The translations under genes were made by a program, and so were the position numbers. A stretch of DNA of 64,000 bases, taken from Fontivita pretiosa. Its GTDB lineage: Bacteria; Planctomycetota; Phycisphaerae; Tepidisphaerales; Tepidisphaeraceae. The notes below the pieces were generated by a model. The model was not told the DNA's origin. It did not search any database and saw nothing but the letters and a program-made list of their open reading frames with translations. Numbering within the stretch: position 1 is the stretch's first letter; each line of letters opens with the position of its first letter. Below, in pieces: positions 1 through 8,496 of this stretch. The DNA is taken from assembly GCF_050410795.1 (NCBI RefSeq), contig NZ_CP191258.1, forward strand, positions 1,302,001-1,366,000, given 5' to 3'.

Positions 1-1377
1 CAGGTTCAAGTTGCTGCTCAGCGCGCTGATGCCATACACGATCAGAGGAATCGTCAGACACAACAGCGACCATCGATCGGGCGTTAACCTGGAAGTCTCT
101 GGCGATGAACGCGCAGCGCGCAGTCTCCAACTCAATCCCAGCCAGGCCGCACCCACAATCGCCGCCAGCGTCGCAAGCGGCGTCTTGAACAGCATCGCCA
201 GCGGGAAGTAGTACCACCACCCGGTCTCACTGTGCTGGCCGAGCAGGTACGTCGTGCGAACCAGCGTCGAGCGATAGGTAAACAGCAAGCCATACAGCCA
301 GGTCTGTGGCAGCAGGCGATGTCGCTCGGCCAAGAGCACCGCACGGGCGAAGGCGGGCGTGGGCATCGCGTCGATCTCGGCCTTGTCCACCTCATTCGGC
401 CAGCGCTGGTTGGCCAGGAAGAACCGGCATTCCTTGAGCTTGCGGACCTGCGACGGGGTATCCAGCAGCGCGCCGCGAACCGGCGTGGGTTCAAAGCGGA
501 AGCCGTACGACGCCCAGATGATCCCCGTGCTCACCGCCGCCGCCACAGCGCAGATCCCCACCGCTGTCAGCGCCCCAGCCCAGCGGGTGCGAAGCTGCCG
601 CCCCAACACGGGCCAGCCTTCCGGCACCAGCCGCGCCCGAGCCAGCAGCATCAGCAGGACGATCGGCGCCACGATCACGCCAGAGAATTTGACCGTCGCC
701 GCGATTCCGCACCCCGCCGCCAGCAGCATGATGTTCCACCACCTGGCGGATCGTCCGACGCTCCAGCACGCCCACGCTGCGCACAGCATCGCCAGCGACA
801 GGCTGACATCGTTCTTCACCAGCGGAGCGTGAGCGATGAGATTCGGATCGAATGAGAACAGGGCGCAGGCAACGATCGCCGCCGTCGCCCCGCCCAGTTG
901 CCATGACCATGCGCACAGTGCCGCTCCCAGCGCCACACCCACCACCAGCATCATCGCGCGGGAGGTGTTGATGAAGCCGGCCCCGTCGTTCCCGGGCGTC
1001 TGGAACAGCCAGCGGACCGCCACAGCGAACTGGTAGACGATGTCCCCAAGTGCCAGGTCCCACCAGGTTGCATCCGGATGCGGGCGAAGCGAATCTCGCT
1101 GATGCGGCAGCATCGCCCAGTACTTCCACAGCGGCGGGTCTTCGGGGTTGATGCGAAAGTCGTGATAAAAGCGGTGGAAGTAGGCGCCAGCGGCGTGCAG
1201 CGGCTCGTCGATCGTCGGGGAGTGAAGCCGCACCGAGCACCAGGCCAACGCCGTGAAACAAGCCAGCATTCCCGCGCACGCCAGCGCGGCAAAAAGCCCC
1301 GTCCGGCCAACGCCTCGACGCGGCGCCGGTTCCGGCGAATGCGGCTGGTTCGGCTGCTGTGGCGGCGCGTCTTGCAT
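1..1377 (-). CDS. PMT/ArnT-like membrane glycosyltransferase, C-terminus cut by window edge
   Basis: This is a partial gene: 459 codons from an ATG at 1377 run open to base 1 with no stop. It looks like a GT-C fold transferase that moves a sugar from a lipid carrier at the outer face of the membrane. After one N-terminal membrane segment (about residues 26-46) the first loop contains SPTIDEPLHAAGAYF and then NPEDPPLWKYW. Known PMT/ArnT-type enzymes place their catalytic acidic residue in such a loop. Several hydrophobic helices follow, and a later GQHSETGWWYYFPLAML segment is typical of this family. The gene is divergent from the similar enzyme that starts at 1452, with only 74 bp between the starts. 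The sugar and acceptor cannot be read from sequence. Confidence 0.8.
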   Translation of the reverse strand, partial: MQDAPPQQPNQPHSPEPAPRRGVGRTGLFAALACAGMLACFTALAWCSVRLHSPTIDEPLHAAGAYFHRFYHDFRINPEDPPLWKYWAMLPHQRDSLRPHPDATWWDLALGDIVYQFAVAVRWLFQTPGNDGAGFINTSRAMMLVVGVALGAALCAWSWQLGGATAAIVACALFSFDPNLIAHAPLVKNDVSLSLAMLCAAWACWSVGRSARWWNIMLLAAGCGIAATVKFSGVIVAPIVLLMLLARARLVPEGWPVLGRQLRTRWAGALTAVGICAVAAAVSTGIIWASYGFRFEPTPVRGALLDTPSQVRKLKECRFFLANQRWPNEVDKAEIDAMPTPAFARAVLLAERHRLLPQTWLYGLLFTYRSTLVRTTYLLGQHSETGWWYYFPLAMLFKTPLATLAAIVGAAWLGLSWRLRAARSSPETSRLTPDRWSLLCLTIPLIVYGISALSSNLNL

Positions 1378-1451
1378 CAACTCGCGAAAACGCTACAGCA
1401 CCACCGCCTCCATTTGCAACATCGCCACGCAGCAGACACAATCCCACGCGC

Positions 1452-2840
1452 ATGCGGCGATTCGAACTAACCGTCGGCACAAAGCTCGTGCTCACGTTGC
1501 TGGTTGCCGCAGCCGCCATCGCCGCTCTGCTGTTGCAGGTTGGCTGGATCATCGGGCCCGGCTGGGTCTGGTTCTACCGTCCCCTGCCCGCGGCGCTGGT
1601 CTACCCGTTCTTTGCCGCCGCTGCCGTCCCGTTTTTTGTGGCGCAGTTGCTGGATCGCTGGCGACGCAGCCTTCGCTGGCTGGCGATCCTGCTGCTGATG
1701 GTCTGCTGCTACGCGATGAAGCTCGCCGCCGTCGCCTTTCGCGGCGATGTCACCGAAATCCCCAATCCAAGCCTGGCGCTGGTTCGCATCACCGTCGAAA
1801 ACAAGTATGCCACCAGCTACTACACCGACGCCCTGGCGGTCAGCAACGTGCCTCTGCGCGAGTGGATGGCGCTGTATCCGCAGCTCACGCCCGCCATGAA
1901 TCTGCACACCCAGAGCAAACCCCCGGGGCCAGTTCTTTACTACGTGATATTCCTGAAACTGCTGGGAGATACACCGCAGGCGGCACTGATCGCCGGTCTG
2001 GTCCTGGGCGTCATCGCCACCTTTTCCATCCCCGCAACGTATCTGTTTCTGCGACATCTGCTCGGCGACGACGAATCGGCGTTCTGCGGCGCCAGCTTCC
2101 TTTCCCTGTGCCCGGGGTTCATTCTGTTTTTCCCGATGTTCGACCCGACCTACATCCTGTTCAGCACCGCATTGATCGGATGCTGGTACTCGGCGCTGCG
2201 GGATGACCGCATCAAACCGTCGATCCTGCTCGGGGTCGTGTTGGGGTTGATGTGCCTGATCACCTTCAATGTGCTGGTCATCGGACTGTTCATGGTCGGG
2301 ATGATCTTCATCGTTTCACCGCAGCGCCCGATGATTCTCCGAATCGGCATCGCCGCCAAGCACGCTGCGATCGCGCTGCTCACCACCGCCGCCGTCCTGC
2401 TGCTGCTGTGGATCAGCATCAACTACGATCCGGTTGCCACGTTCATCTCCGCCTGGCGAAACCAGCATGCGCTGTTGCGTGCGCATGCCGACCAGCGGCC
2501 TTACCCGGATACGATCGCCTGGGATCTGATCGATTTTGCGCTGGGTTCGGGCTGGATCAGCGTCCCCTTGGTGATCTTCTACTTCATCGGTACTCACGCA
2601 GGCACGCGGCGGCCACACCTGCCGCTGGTGATCCTGGCGCTGGGGCAGTTGGTCGCGGTGGCCGTCTCGGGTCTGCTCCAGCTCGAGACAGCGCGGGTGT
2701 GGAACTTCATGCTGCCGTTGCTGATGATTCCGGTGGGGCTGGAGCTGCGGCGCTGGCCGGTGGGCGCGCGGCTGACGTGCTTCGCCGCGCTGGCGCTGGT
2801 GACGGCAGCGATCCATCAGAACGTGAAGTTCATTTTCTGA
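1452..2840 (+). CDS. polytopic membrane protein, GT39-like glycosyltransferase
   Basis: The product has 462 residues and about ten hydrophobic helices. It begins MRRFELTVGTKLVLTLL and so has a membrane segment at the N-terminus. A loop after the second or third helix carries HTQSKPPGPVLYYV, which resembles the HxxSKPPG-type loop of lipid-linked-sugar transferases, and I read it as a GT-C membrane glycosyltransferase. An in-frame alternative start at 1359 would overlap the divergent neighbour, so the ATG at 1452 is preferred. The gene ends 18 bp from the stop of the convergent export adaptor gene. The family is clearer than the substrate. Confidence 0.65.
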   Translation: MRRFELTVGTKLVLTLLVAAAAIAALLLQVGWIIGPGWVWFYRPLPAALVYPFFAAAAVPFFVAQLLDRWRRSLRWLAILLLMVCCYAMKLAAVAFRGDVTEIPNPSLALVRITVENKYATSYYTDALAVSNVPLREWMALYPQLTPAMNLHTQSKPPGPVLYYVIFLKLLGDTPQAALIAGLVLGVIATFSIPATYLFLRHLLGDDESAFCGASFLSLCPGFILFFPMFDPTYILFSTALIGCWYSALRDDRIKPSILLGVVLGLMCLITFNVLVIGLFMVGMIFIVSPQRPMILRIGIAAKHAAIALLTTAAVLLLLWISINYDPVATFISAWRNQHALLRAHADQRPYPDTIAWDLIDFALGSGWISVPLVIFYFIGTHAGTRRPHLPLVILALGQLVAVAVSGLLQLETARVWNFMLPLLMIPVGLELRRWPVGARLTCFAALALVTAAIHQNVKFIF

Positions 2841-2858
2841 CTCGCACCCCGGCGTTTT

Positions 2859-4652
2859 TCAACCGGGAGCCGGCGCAGCGGGCTGGGGAGTTGGAGCGGC
2901 AGGCTGCGCAGCGGGAGCAGCAGCGTCGGAGGCCTCGCCCTGCCGATTGCGTCTGCCGCCGGGGCGCGGCTGTCCGGCGGGTGGTTGCTGCTCGGATTCC
3001 GCGGCCGGCGAAGGCGCTGCCGTGCCTCCGGGCGCCGGCCCGCCGGCGCCGTTGCGCCCCTCGGCGCGATCGCCGCCCTGCCCCCCGCCGCGACGCCGCT
3101 GACGGAACTCCCCGTCGCGCGGCTGCGTGGCCGGCGCCGACTTGATCCCCGCCCGCTCCAGCAGCTCCTGGCCCTGCCCGATCTGAAGCAGCAGCAGTTC
3201 ATCGCCCGGCTGAATCGTATCGCCCAGCAACTCCGCGTGCGTCTCGTTGGTTCGTCCCACGCGCACCTTGCGCGGGACGAACTGCTCGCCCTGACGAACA
3301 AACACGTAGCTGTCCGGACCGGTGGAATAGATCGCCGACAGCGGCGCCGCCAGAACGTTGGTGGCGCGGTCCACCAGGATCTCCGCCAGCGCGCCCATCC
3401 CCGGCTTCAGCACCGCTCCGGGAGGAATCTCATCCAGCACCAGATCAACCGGATACTCCTTGGTTTCGCTCCACCACCGCCCGGCGCTGTCGGCCAGCAC
3501 GCTGATCTTGGTCAGCGTCGCTCCGACTGTCTGCGGGATGCCGACGATCTTGACTCTTGCCCGCATCCCCTCGCGCAGCTTGGCGACCTGACCTTCCTGC
3601 ACGCGGATCACCGCCTTCATCTGGCTGGTGTCCGGCAGCTTCAGCAGGGATTGTCGCTCGCGGACGGTGGCGCCTTCCTGAATGGGGTTCTGGGCGTTGC
3701 GGTCGCCGCTGGTGGCGTAGACGACCAGTCCATCCGCCGGTGCCCGGATCGTACACGCCGCCTTCTGTTCCAGCAGCTTCTCCATCCGCCGCCGCAGCAC
3801 CGCCAGCGAGTTTTCCTTGGCCCTCACGTCGGCGATTCGCTGCGCCAGGTTCGAGGCGTTCTCACGTTTGGTGCGCACCAGCCGCTGTTCGGCCTGAGAA
3901 ACCGCATTCTGTTTGGCCGCCAGATCCATCTGGTGCGTGTATTCCGTCAGGACTTTCAGTGCCGTTTCCGCCTTGGTCACCGCGTTGCGCGCCGTCGTGA
4001 CTGCAAGCTCATCGTCCTTCACCGCCGTCGCCGTCACGAACCCCTTGGCATACAGCGTCTTGGTCTGCCCCAGCTTCTCCTCCTGCGTCTTGAGGTTGAT
4101 CCGGGCCATCTCCAGTTCGGTCCTGGCGTTGGCCAGAAGCTGCGGATAGGTTCCTTCGACGTATTGTTTCAGATCAAGCTGGGCCAGCGTCAGCGCGACT
4201 TCGGCTGCCTCGAGGTTGGCGGCGTTGGTGCTCTCCTGGATCTCCAGCATTTCCTTGGCCGTGGTCAGGTCCGCCTCGGCCTTTTGAAGCTCCAGCGTCG
4301 TGTCCTCGATGCGCTGATCGATCGTCGATGAATCCAGCGTCATCAGCACGTCGCCCTTTTTCACCGACGTGCCCTCCTTCACGAGCGTGAGGATGACGGT
4401 CTGGCCTTCGACCTGTGAGACGATCTCGATGTTGTTCACCGCCTGAAGCTCGCCGTCCTTGATGACCTTGATGTCCAAGTCCATCGGATGCAGCGTATAG
4501 AGCATCGATGGGGAGATGGTGGCGGCCGGGTTGGTGCGGGCATTGACGGCCCAGTATCCGGCCATCGAAAAAGCCACAATCACCACCGGCGCGATCAGCC
4601 AGGTGGTCCATCGACGATTCACCGCGGTAGTTGGCAGGGCAATCAGGTTCAT
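2859..4652 (-). CDS. HlyD-family periplasmic adaptor (membrane fusion protein)
   Basis: The product has 597 residues and should bridge an inner-membrane pump to an outer-membrane channel. One N-terminal membrane anchor (about residues 15-35) is followed by a half lipoyl domain (VKEGTSVKKGDVLMTLDSS), a very long helical hairpin rich in Ala, Glu and Lys, the second lipoyl half (CTIRAPADGLVVYA), beta-barrel domains, and a low-complexity Pro/Ala/Gly tail of about 100 residues. The start at 4652 places the anchor at the N-terminus; an upstream in-frame ATG at 4751 would add unlikely residues. The TolC-like gene lies 195 bp upstream on the same strand. No ABC or RND permease gene adjoins, so the partner pump must be elsewhere. 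Confidence 0.88.
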   Translation of the reverse strand: MNLIALPTTAVNRRWTTWLIAPVVIVAFSMAGYWAVNARTNPAATISPSMLYTLHPMDLDIKVIKDGELQAVNNIEIVSQVEGQTVILTLVKEGTSVKKGDVLMTLDSSTIDQRIEDTTLELQKAEADLTTAKEMLEIQESTNAANLEAAEVALTLAQLDLKQYVEGTYPQLLANARTELEMARINLKTQEEKLGQTKTLYAKGFVTATAVKDDELAVTTARNAVTKAETALKVLTEYTHQMDLAAKQNAVSQAEQRLVRTKRENASNLAQRIADVRAKENSLAVLRRRMEKLLEQKAACTIRAPADGLVVYATSGDRNAQNPIQEGATVRERQSLLKLPDTSQMKAVIRVQEGQVAKLREGMRARVKIVGIPQTVGATLTKISVLADSAGRWWSETKEYPVDLVLDEIPPGAVLKPGMGALAEILVDRATNVLAAPLSAIYSTGPDSYVFVRQGEQFVPRKVRVGRTNETHAELLGDTIQPGDELLLLQIGQGQELLERAGIKSAPATQPRDGEFRQRRRGGGQGGDRAEGRNGAGGPAPGGTAAPSPAAESEQQPPAGQPRPGGRRNRQGEASDAAAPAAQPAAPTPQPAAPAPG

Positions 4653-4704
4653 GAGACGACTTTGGCTCTTGGGGCTTATCACTCCATGCTGACGATGGCG
4701 AATC

Positions 4705-4786
4705 CCGGAACATGGGGACTCTGCCCATAATCCTTGCCGCTGAGGCATCATATGGCCGGCACACGCACAGGATGCCCCATGTCCGG
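4705..4786. other. inverted repeat between the tolC-like stop and the adaptor start
   Basis: CCGGAACATGGGG (4705-4717) can pair with CCCCATGTCCGG (4775-4786) with one bulged base, leaving a loop of about 57 bases. The element sits in the 195 bp gap between the TolC-like stop and the adaptor start. In the mRNA it could form a processing or attenuation hairpin between the two cistrons. No U-tract follows, so it is not a classic terminator. It is only a candidate structure. Confidence 0.3.
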
Positions 4787-4847
4787 CGTGGCCGCATCAT
4801 CGCAAATGCACCGGTTTATCTTACTACCCGCCAGGCCAGTTGTCGTT

Positions 4848-6731
4848 TTAGCGTACCGACGATTCCTGAGAATCCGGCTCATCTGTGGAGCGGTCTGGCG
4901 GGACCTGTGAGCCGGTTGACGCTCGCTGTCGCCGACCCGGATGTCCCCGATCCATCGCCAGACCCAGCGAGCCGGCCTGCGGATTGATTCGCAGCATCCC
5001 CGTATCACGCAAAAACTCCAGAATTCGAATCTGGTAGTTGGCTCGCGCCTGCTCGTAGCGATCCTGTGCCTGAAGCAGCGCATTCTGCGCATCGACCACC
5101 TGCTGCGAATCGGTCGCCCGCCCAAGCACCAATAGCTCATTGGCGTAATCCAGACGCCGGCGGTTCAGCTCGATGGTTCGGCGCTGGATTTCCAGCGTAT
5201 CGCGGGCCGAGCGGATGGCGCGCAACGAATCGCGCACCTGCGCGATGATCGAGTCGCGAGTCTGTTTCCAGTTGCGCGTCGCCCGCTCCAGAGAGATCAA
5301 CGCCCGCCGATACGCATTCCGCTCCGCCAGCCGGTCCACCGGCAGGTCCAGTGTCAGCCCCGCCGAGTACTCCATCGTGCGGCTGTCGATATGCGAAGCG
5401 GGAGAATCCTCCTGATTGCCGATCGAACCGCGCGCCCGTAGCTCAAGGTCCGGCAGCAGTCCGTTTTTGGCCACCTCCACCGCCCGGCGGGCGTCCTCGA
5501 TCTGATCGCTGGCGGTCTTGAGGTCCAGTCGATACTTCAGCGCCATCTGGGTCGCGTCGGCTTCCAGATCCGGAGGATTGATGTCCAGTTCCATGCCGAC
5601 GACTTCCAGCGGCTCATCCACCGGCATGCCGATCAGCAGCTTGAAATCATCCAGCGCCGCCTGGTAGTTGTCCTCCGCGTTGATGATCGCGTTCTCCGCC
5701 TCGTACAACTGGTTCTGCGCCCGCTGCACGGACAGGAAATTGACTCCCGGCCTGCCGGCGGCGTAGATCGCGTACGTCTGCTCCGTGAGCTGATACGCCA
5801 CGATGTACGTGAACCGCCGGTTGGCGATCGCCTGCTGCTGCGTGAGCAGCCGGAAATACTGCGAGGCGATTCGAACGACAAAGTCGCGGCGAAAATCCTC
5901 GAACCGCCGTACTTCATACACGAGCTGTCGCTCGGAATTGATCAGGGATTCCAGATTGACCATCCCCGCGCCGCGCAGCAGCGGGATCGTGCCGCTCAGC
6001 GCAAGCTGCGCCGATTCGCCATCGCTGACGTTGTCGTTCAGCGCACGCACGAAGTCGACCAGCCCCTCGGCCACGATCTCCCCCCCATACGGAAGCTGCT
6101 GACGGATTCCCGCGGAATTGGTGATCGTCAGGGCCGAGCGGTAATCCACATCGAGCTGCCCGCCGGTGTACTCCACACCGGTCCGGGCGAATGGCCGCGG
6201 CGAAAAAAGATGCCGCTCCAGCGTCACACTCAGCGCCGCCAGGTACAGATCCTCCATCCGCGACTGATACTCGCGGCTGTGCTGCACGGCGTAGGCGATC
6301 GCGTCGAACAGATCAAACGTCTGGATCGGCGCCAGCTCCGCCGGCGGACCCAGCCGCAGCCGATCCAGCCCGGGCTTGCGCGCCTCTTCGACGCTGAGCG
6401 GCTGCCGCTGCGGCGATTCGGTGCCTGGCGGATACAGCTCCTCGGGCCCCAGCCGCCCGTACCCCAGCTCAAATCGCGATGGCTCCAGCACCGGCGGCAT
6501 CGCCGGCGGCACCGGCGAGGCCGGCAGCTTCTCGTAGCTCTTGCGTGTCGGCCTGGCCGGCGTCTGCACCGGCGCCTCCACCTGCGGCGCGTAATCCAGC
6601 GTACGCTTCTGGCGATCCTCCAGCAGCTTCTGCACCTGCAAATCCGCCGACTTGCGGTAAGCCTCAGGCGCGCAGCTCACCAGCCCAGCGAGCGCCACGA
6701 ACACAATTGTGATCTGACCAGTTCGTCTCAT
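4848..6731 (-). CDS. TolC-family outer-membrane efflux lipoprotein
   Basis: The product has 627 residues. The start at 6731 gives a lipoprotein signal peptide with lipobox LVSC (acylated Cys about residue 20); an in-frame GTG/ATG at 6752 is seven codons upstream. The body contains two repeated outer-membrane efflux halves: long helical stretches with many NxxxxAxxxY-like periodicities and a conserved DLPVDRLAERNAYRRAL segment before the last coiled coil. It would form the trimeric outer-membrane duct used by the HlyD-like adaptor downstream. The roughly 130-residue Pro-rich N-terminal extension before the first helical domain is longer than in E. coli TolC. Confidence 0.87.
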   Translation of the reverse strand: MRRTGQITIVFVALAGLVSCAPEAYRKSADLQVQKLLEDRQKRTLDYAPQVEAPVQTPARPTRKSYEKLPASPVPPAMPPVLEPSRFELGYGRLGPEELYPPGTESPQRQPLSVEEARKPGLDRLRLGPPAELAPIQTFDLFDAIAYAVQHSREYQSRMEDLYLAALSVTLERHLFSPRPFARTGVEYTGGQLDVDYRSALTITNSAGIRQQLPYGGEIVAEGLVDFVRALNDNVSDGESAQLALSGTIPLLRGAGMVNLESLINSERQLVYEVRRFEDFRRDFVVRIASQYFRLLTQQQAIANRRFTYIVAYQLTEQTYAIYAAGRPGVNFLSVQRAQNQLYEAENAIINAEDNYQAALDDFKLLIGMPVDEPLEVVGMELDINPPDLEADATQMALKYRLDLKTASDQIEDARRAVEVAKNGLLPDLELRARGSIGNQEDSPASHIDSRTMEYSAGLTLDLPVDRLAERNAYRRALISLERATRNWKQTRDSIIAQVRDSLRAIRSARDTLEIQRRTIELNRRRLDYANELLVLGRATDSQQVVDAQNALLQAQDRYEQARANYQIRILEFLRDTGMLRINPQAGSLGLAMDRGHPGRRQRASTGSQVPPDRSTDEPDSQESSVR

Positions 6732-6854
6732 TCCCACAACCTGCCCGTTCATACGCGCCGCGATGAGGTTTGTTGCCTCGCAAAGCGGGACCGCTGGATG
6801 GAACAGGCCCTCCTTCTTCCTTCCGCCTTCATCTTTCGCTTTTTGCCCCTGCTC

Positions 6855-7724
6855 TCACTCCTGCCCATACAGGATCTCGGCGCTGCGCAGCGTGTTGCGG
6901 AGCAGCATCGCCACCGTCATCGGCCCCACGCCGCCCGGCACCGGCGTGAGGTGCGCGGCCTTCTGCTTGACCGCTTCAAAGTCCACATCGCCGACGGTCT
7001 TGCGGGTTCCGTCAGGCAGGGTGATCCGATTGATTCCCACATCGATCACCACGGCGCCCTGCTTGACATGGTCCGCGGTGATCAGCCCCGGCTTGCCCAC
7101 CGCCACCACCAGCACCTCCGCCCGCCGCGTGTGGCTCATCAGGTCCTTCGTGGCGATGTGGCAGAGCGTGACGGTGGCCATCTGCTCGGTCAGCAGCAGC
7201 GCGATCGGTTTGCCGGCGATTTCGCTGGCGCCGACGACGACGGCTTCGGCGCCGCGCAGCGGCACGCCGGTTGATTTGATCAGCTCGATCACGCTCAGCG
7301 CCGTGCACGGCGCGATCAGGGTGTGCCCATAGACGACATAGCCGATGTTGGCCGGGTTTACCCCCTCCACATCCTTGACCACGTCGATCTCGTACTGCAC
7401 CCGCGGCGCGTCGATGTGCGGCGGCAGCGGCAGATGCATCATGATCCCGGTGACGGTCGGATCGTCATTCAGCCGGCGGATGGTCAGCTTCAGCTCCCGC
7501 TGCGTGGTCTGCGGCGGCAATTTGAGCAGGGTGTAGTCGATGCCCACCGCGCGGCACGCCTCCGCCTGACGCTGCGCGTACAGTTCCGCCGCTGTGGAAC
7601 CACCCACCAGAATCGCCGTCAGATGCACTCGCCGGCCCTGCTCGGCAAACCTGCGGGCTCGGTCGGCCACTTCGTTCCTGATCTGCTGGGCAATGGCGGC
7701 CCCATCGATGATCCGGCAACTCAT
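6855..7724 (-). CDS. folD: FolD-like methylenetetrahydrofolate dehydrogenase, atypical active site
   Basis: The product has 289 residues, the usual FolD length, and starts MSCRIIDGAAIA. The Rossmann part is normal: VVVGASEIAGKPIALLL for NADP and the closing TPVPGGVGPMTVAML signature. The N-terminal catalytic part is not. Aligned by eye to E. coli FolD, Tyr49 is kept, but the catalytic Lys is Gln53 (YAQRQ), the Gln of the QLPLP motif is His97 (MHLPLP), and the Asp of KDVDG is Glu120 (KDVEG). In the human enzyme the Lys-to-Gln change is known to abolish cyclohydrolase activity and leave dehydrogenase activity. The protein may therefore be a monofunctional dehydrogenase, or act on another C1 carrier. 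The family call is firm; the bifunctional role is doubtful. Confidence 0.85.
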   Translation of the reverse strand: MSCRIIDGAAIAQQIRNEVADRARRFAEQGRRVHLTAILVGGSTAAELYAQRQAEACRAVGIDYTLLKLPPQTTQRELKLTIRRLNDDPTVTGIMMHLPLPPHIDAPRVQYEIDVVKDVEGVNPANIGYVVYGHTLIAPCTALSVIELIKSTGVPLRGAEAVVVGASEIAGKPIALLLTEQMATVTLCHIATKDLMSHTRRAEVLVVAVGKPGLITADHVKQGAVVIDVGINRITLPDGTRKTVGDVDFEAVKQKAAHLTPVPGGVGPMTVAMLLRNTLRSAEILYGQE

Positions 7725-7853
7725 CCTCCGGATTATAAGAAATCGCGATCCTGGCCGCGAATGCGCCCCAGCGCCCGGAATCGCTCCGCCATGTTCACTT
7801 ATTCCAGTTAGCGCAGACGACGCGGCGGTTGTGGTCTGGCGCCAGCACGGGGC

Positions 7854-7882
7854 TTGACGGGCGCGAATCACCGATATATGTT
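7854..7882 (+). promoter_or_regulatory. sigma-70-type promoter for the lipoprotein gene at 7913
   Basis: TTGACG (7854-7859) and TATGTT (7877-7882) are separated by 17 bp, and an AAAGGA ribosome site lies just before the ATG at 7913. A TTAG-N6-CTAA element (7881-7894) overlaps the -10 box; a near copy lies in the promoter region at 41.77 kb. The call rests on position and consensus match only. Confidence 0.5.
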
Positions 7883-7912
7883 AGCAATCACTAAAAGAAA
7901 GGATGGTGGCTC

Positions 7913-8437
7913 ATGTCTCCTGCGATGCGTGCTGGCCATTGGCGGGTCGTGTGGCTGCTGGCGGCGGCGCTGGTCGGCGGCTGCTGGGCATCGAAGTTCA
8001 CCCTGATTTCGCCTGAGAAGGCCGTCGTGGACCGCAAGTATGTCGGCGACTGGGAGGCGGTCAACGCCAGCGGCGATCAGGCGCTTCTGGTCATCCGCAA
8101 CATCGACGATCATCTGTACTACATCGAAACACGCGACAAAAAGGAGCCGGCACAGGTGAGCCGATACGTCGGCATGATCGCCGACATCAAGGGCGCCACC
8201 TTCGCGCATCTGAGGCCGCTGTCCGATGACGGCAGCATTCCGCAGGAATGGCTGCTGATGCGCGTGGCGATGGGCGACGACGGCAAGCTCACGATCGATC
8301 AGCTCGACGAGCAGTTCATGAACCAGCAGAAGATCGAATCCGCCGAGCAGCTCAAGGAAGTTCTGGAGCAGAACCTGAACAAGGAGGCGATGTATGATAA
8401 GGACGAGCGGATCACGGCGACGCGCGTGGTGAAATAA
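7913..8437 (+). CDS. predicted lipoprotein of unknown function
   Basis: The product has 174 residues. An N-terminal signal peptide ends in lipobox LVGGC, so the mature protein should be anchored to a membrane. The body has no motif that I recognise; it is a mixed alpha/beta sequence (VGDWEAVNASGDQALLVI onward) ending in a charged, helix-prone segment. The ATG at 7913 is preceded by AAAGGA at good spacing; a second in-frame ATG lies four codons on. It is followed 59 bp later by another exported-protein gene, perhaps in the same transcript. Confidence 0.65.
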   Translation: MSPAMRAGHWRVVWLLAAALVGGCWASKFTLISPEKAVVDRKYVGDWEAVNASGDQALLVIRNIDDHLYYIETRDKKEPAQVSRYVGMIADIKGATFAHLRPLSDDGSIPQEWLLMRVAMGDDGKLTIDQLDEQFMNQQKIESAEQLKEVLEQNLNKEAMYDKDERITATRVVK

Positions 8438-8496
8438 GATGGATCTTTGGCCCGCGCATCGCGTCTCAGCCGCAACCGCGCAGCCTCGGAGCCTGC

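Noticed and set aside
491..1552. 353-codon open frame on the minus strand at the left end
   Set aside because: The neighbouring frame from 1377 gives membrane helices and PMT-like motifs; this frame gives Gly/Arg/Ala-rich sequence without any motif.
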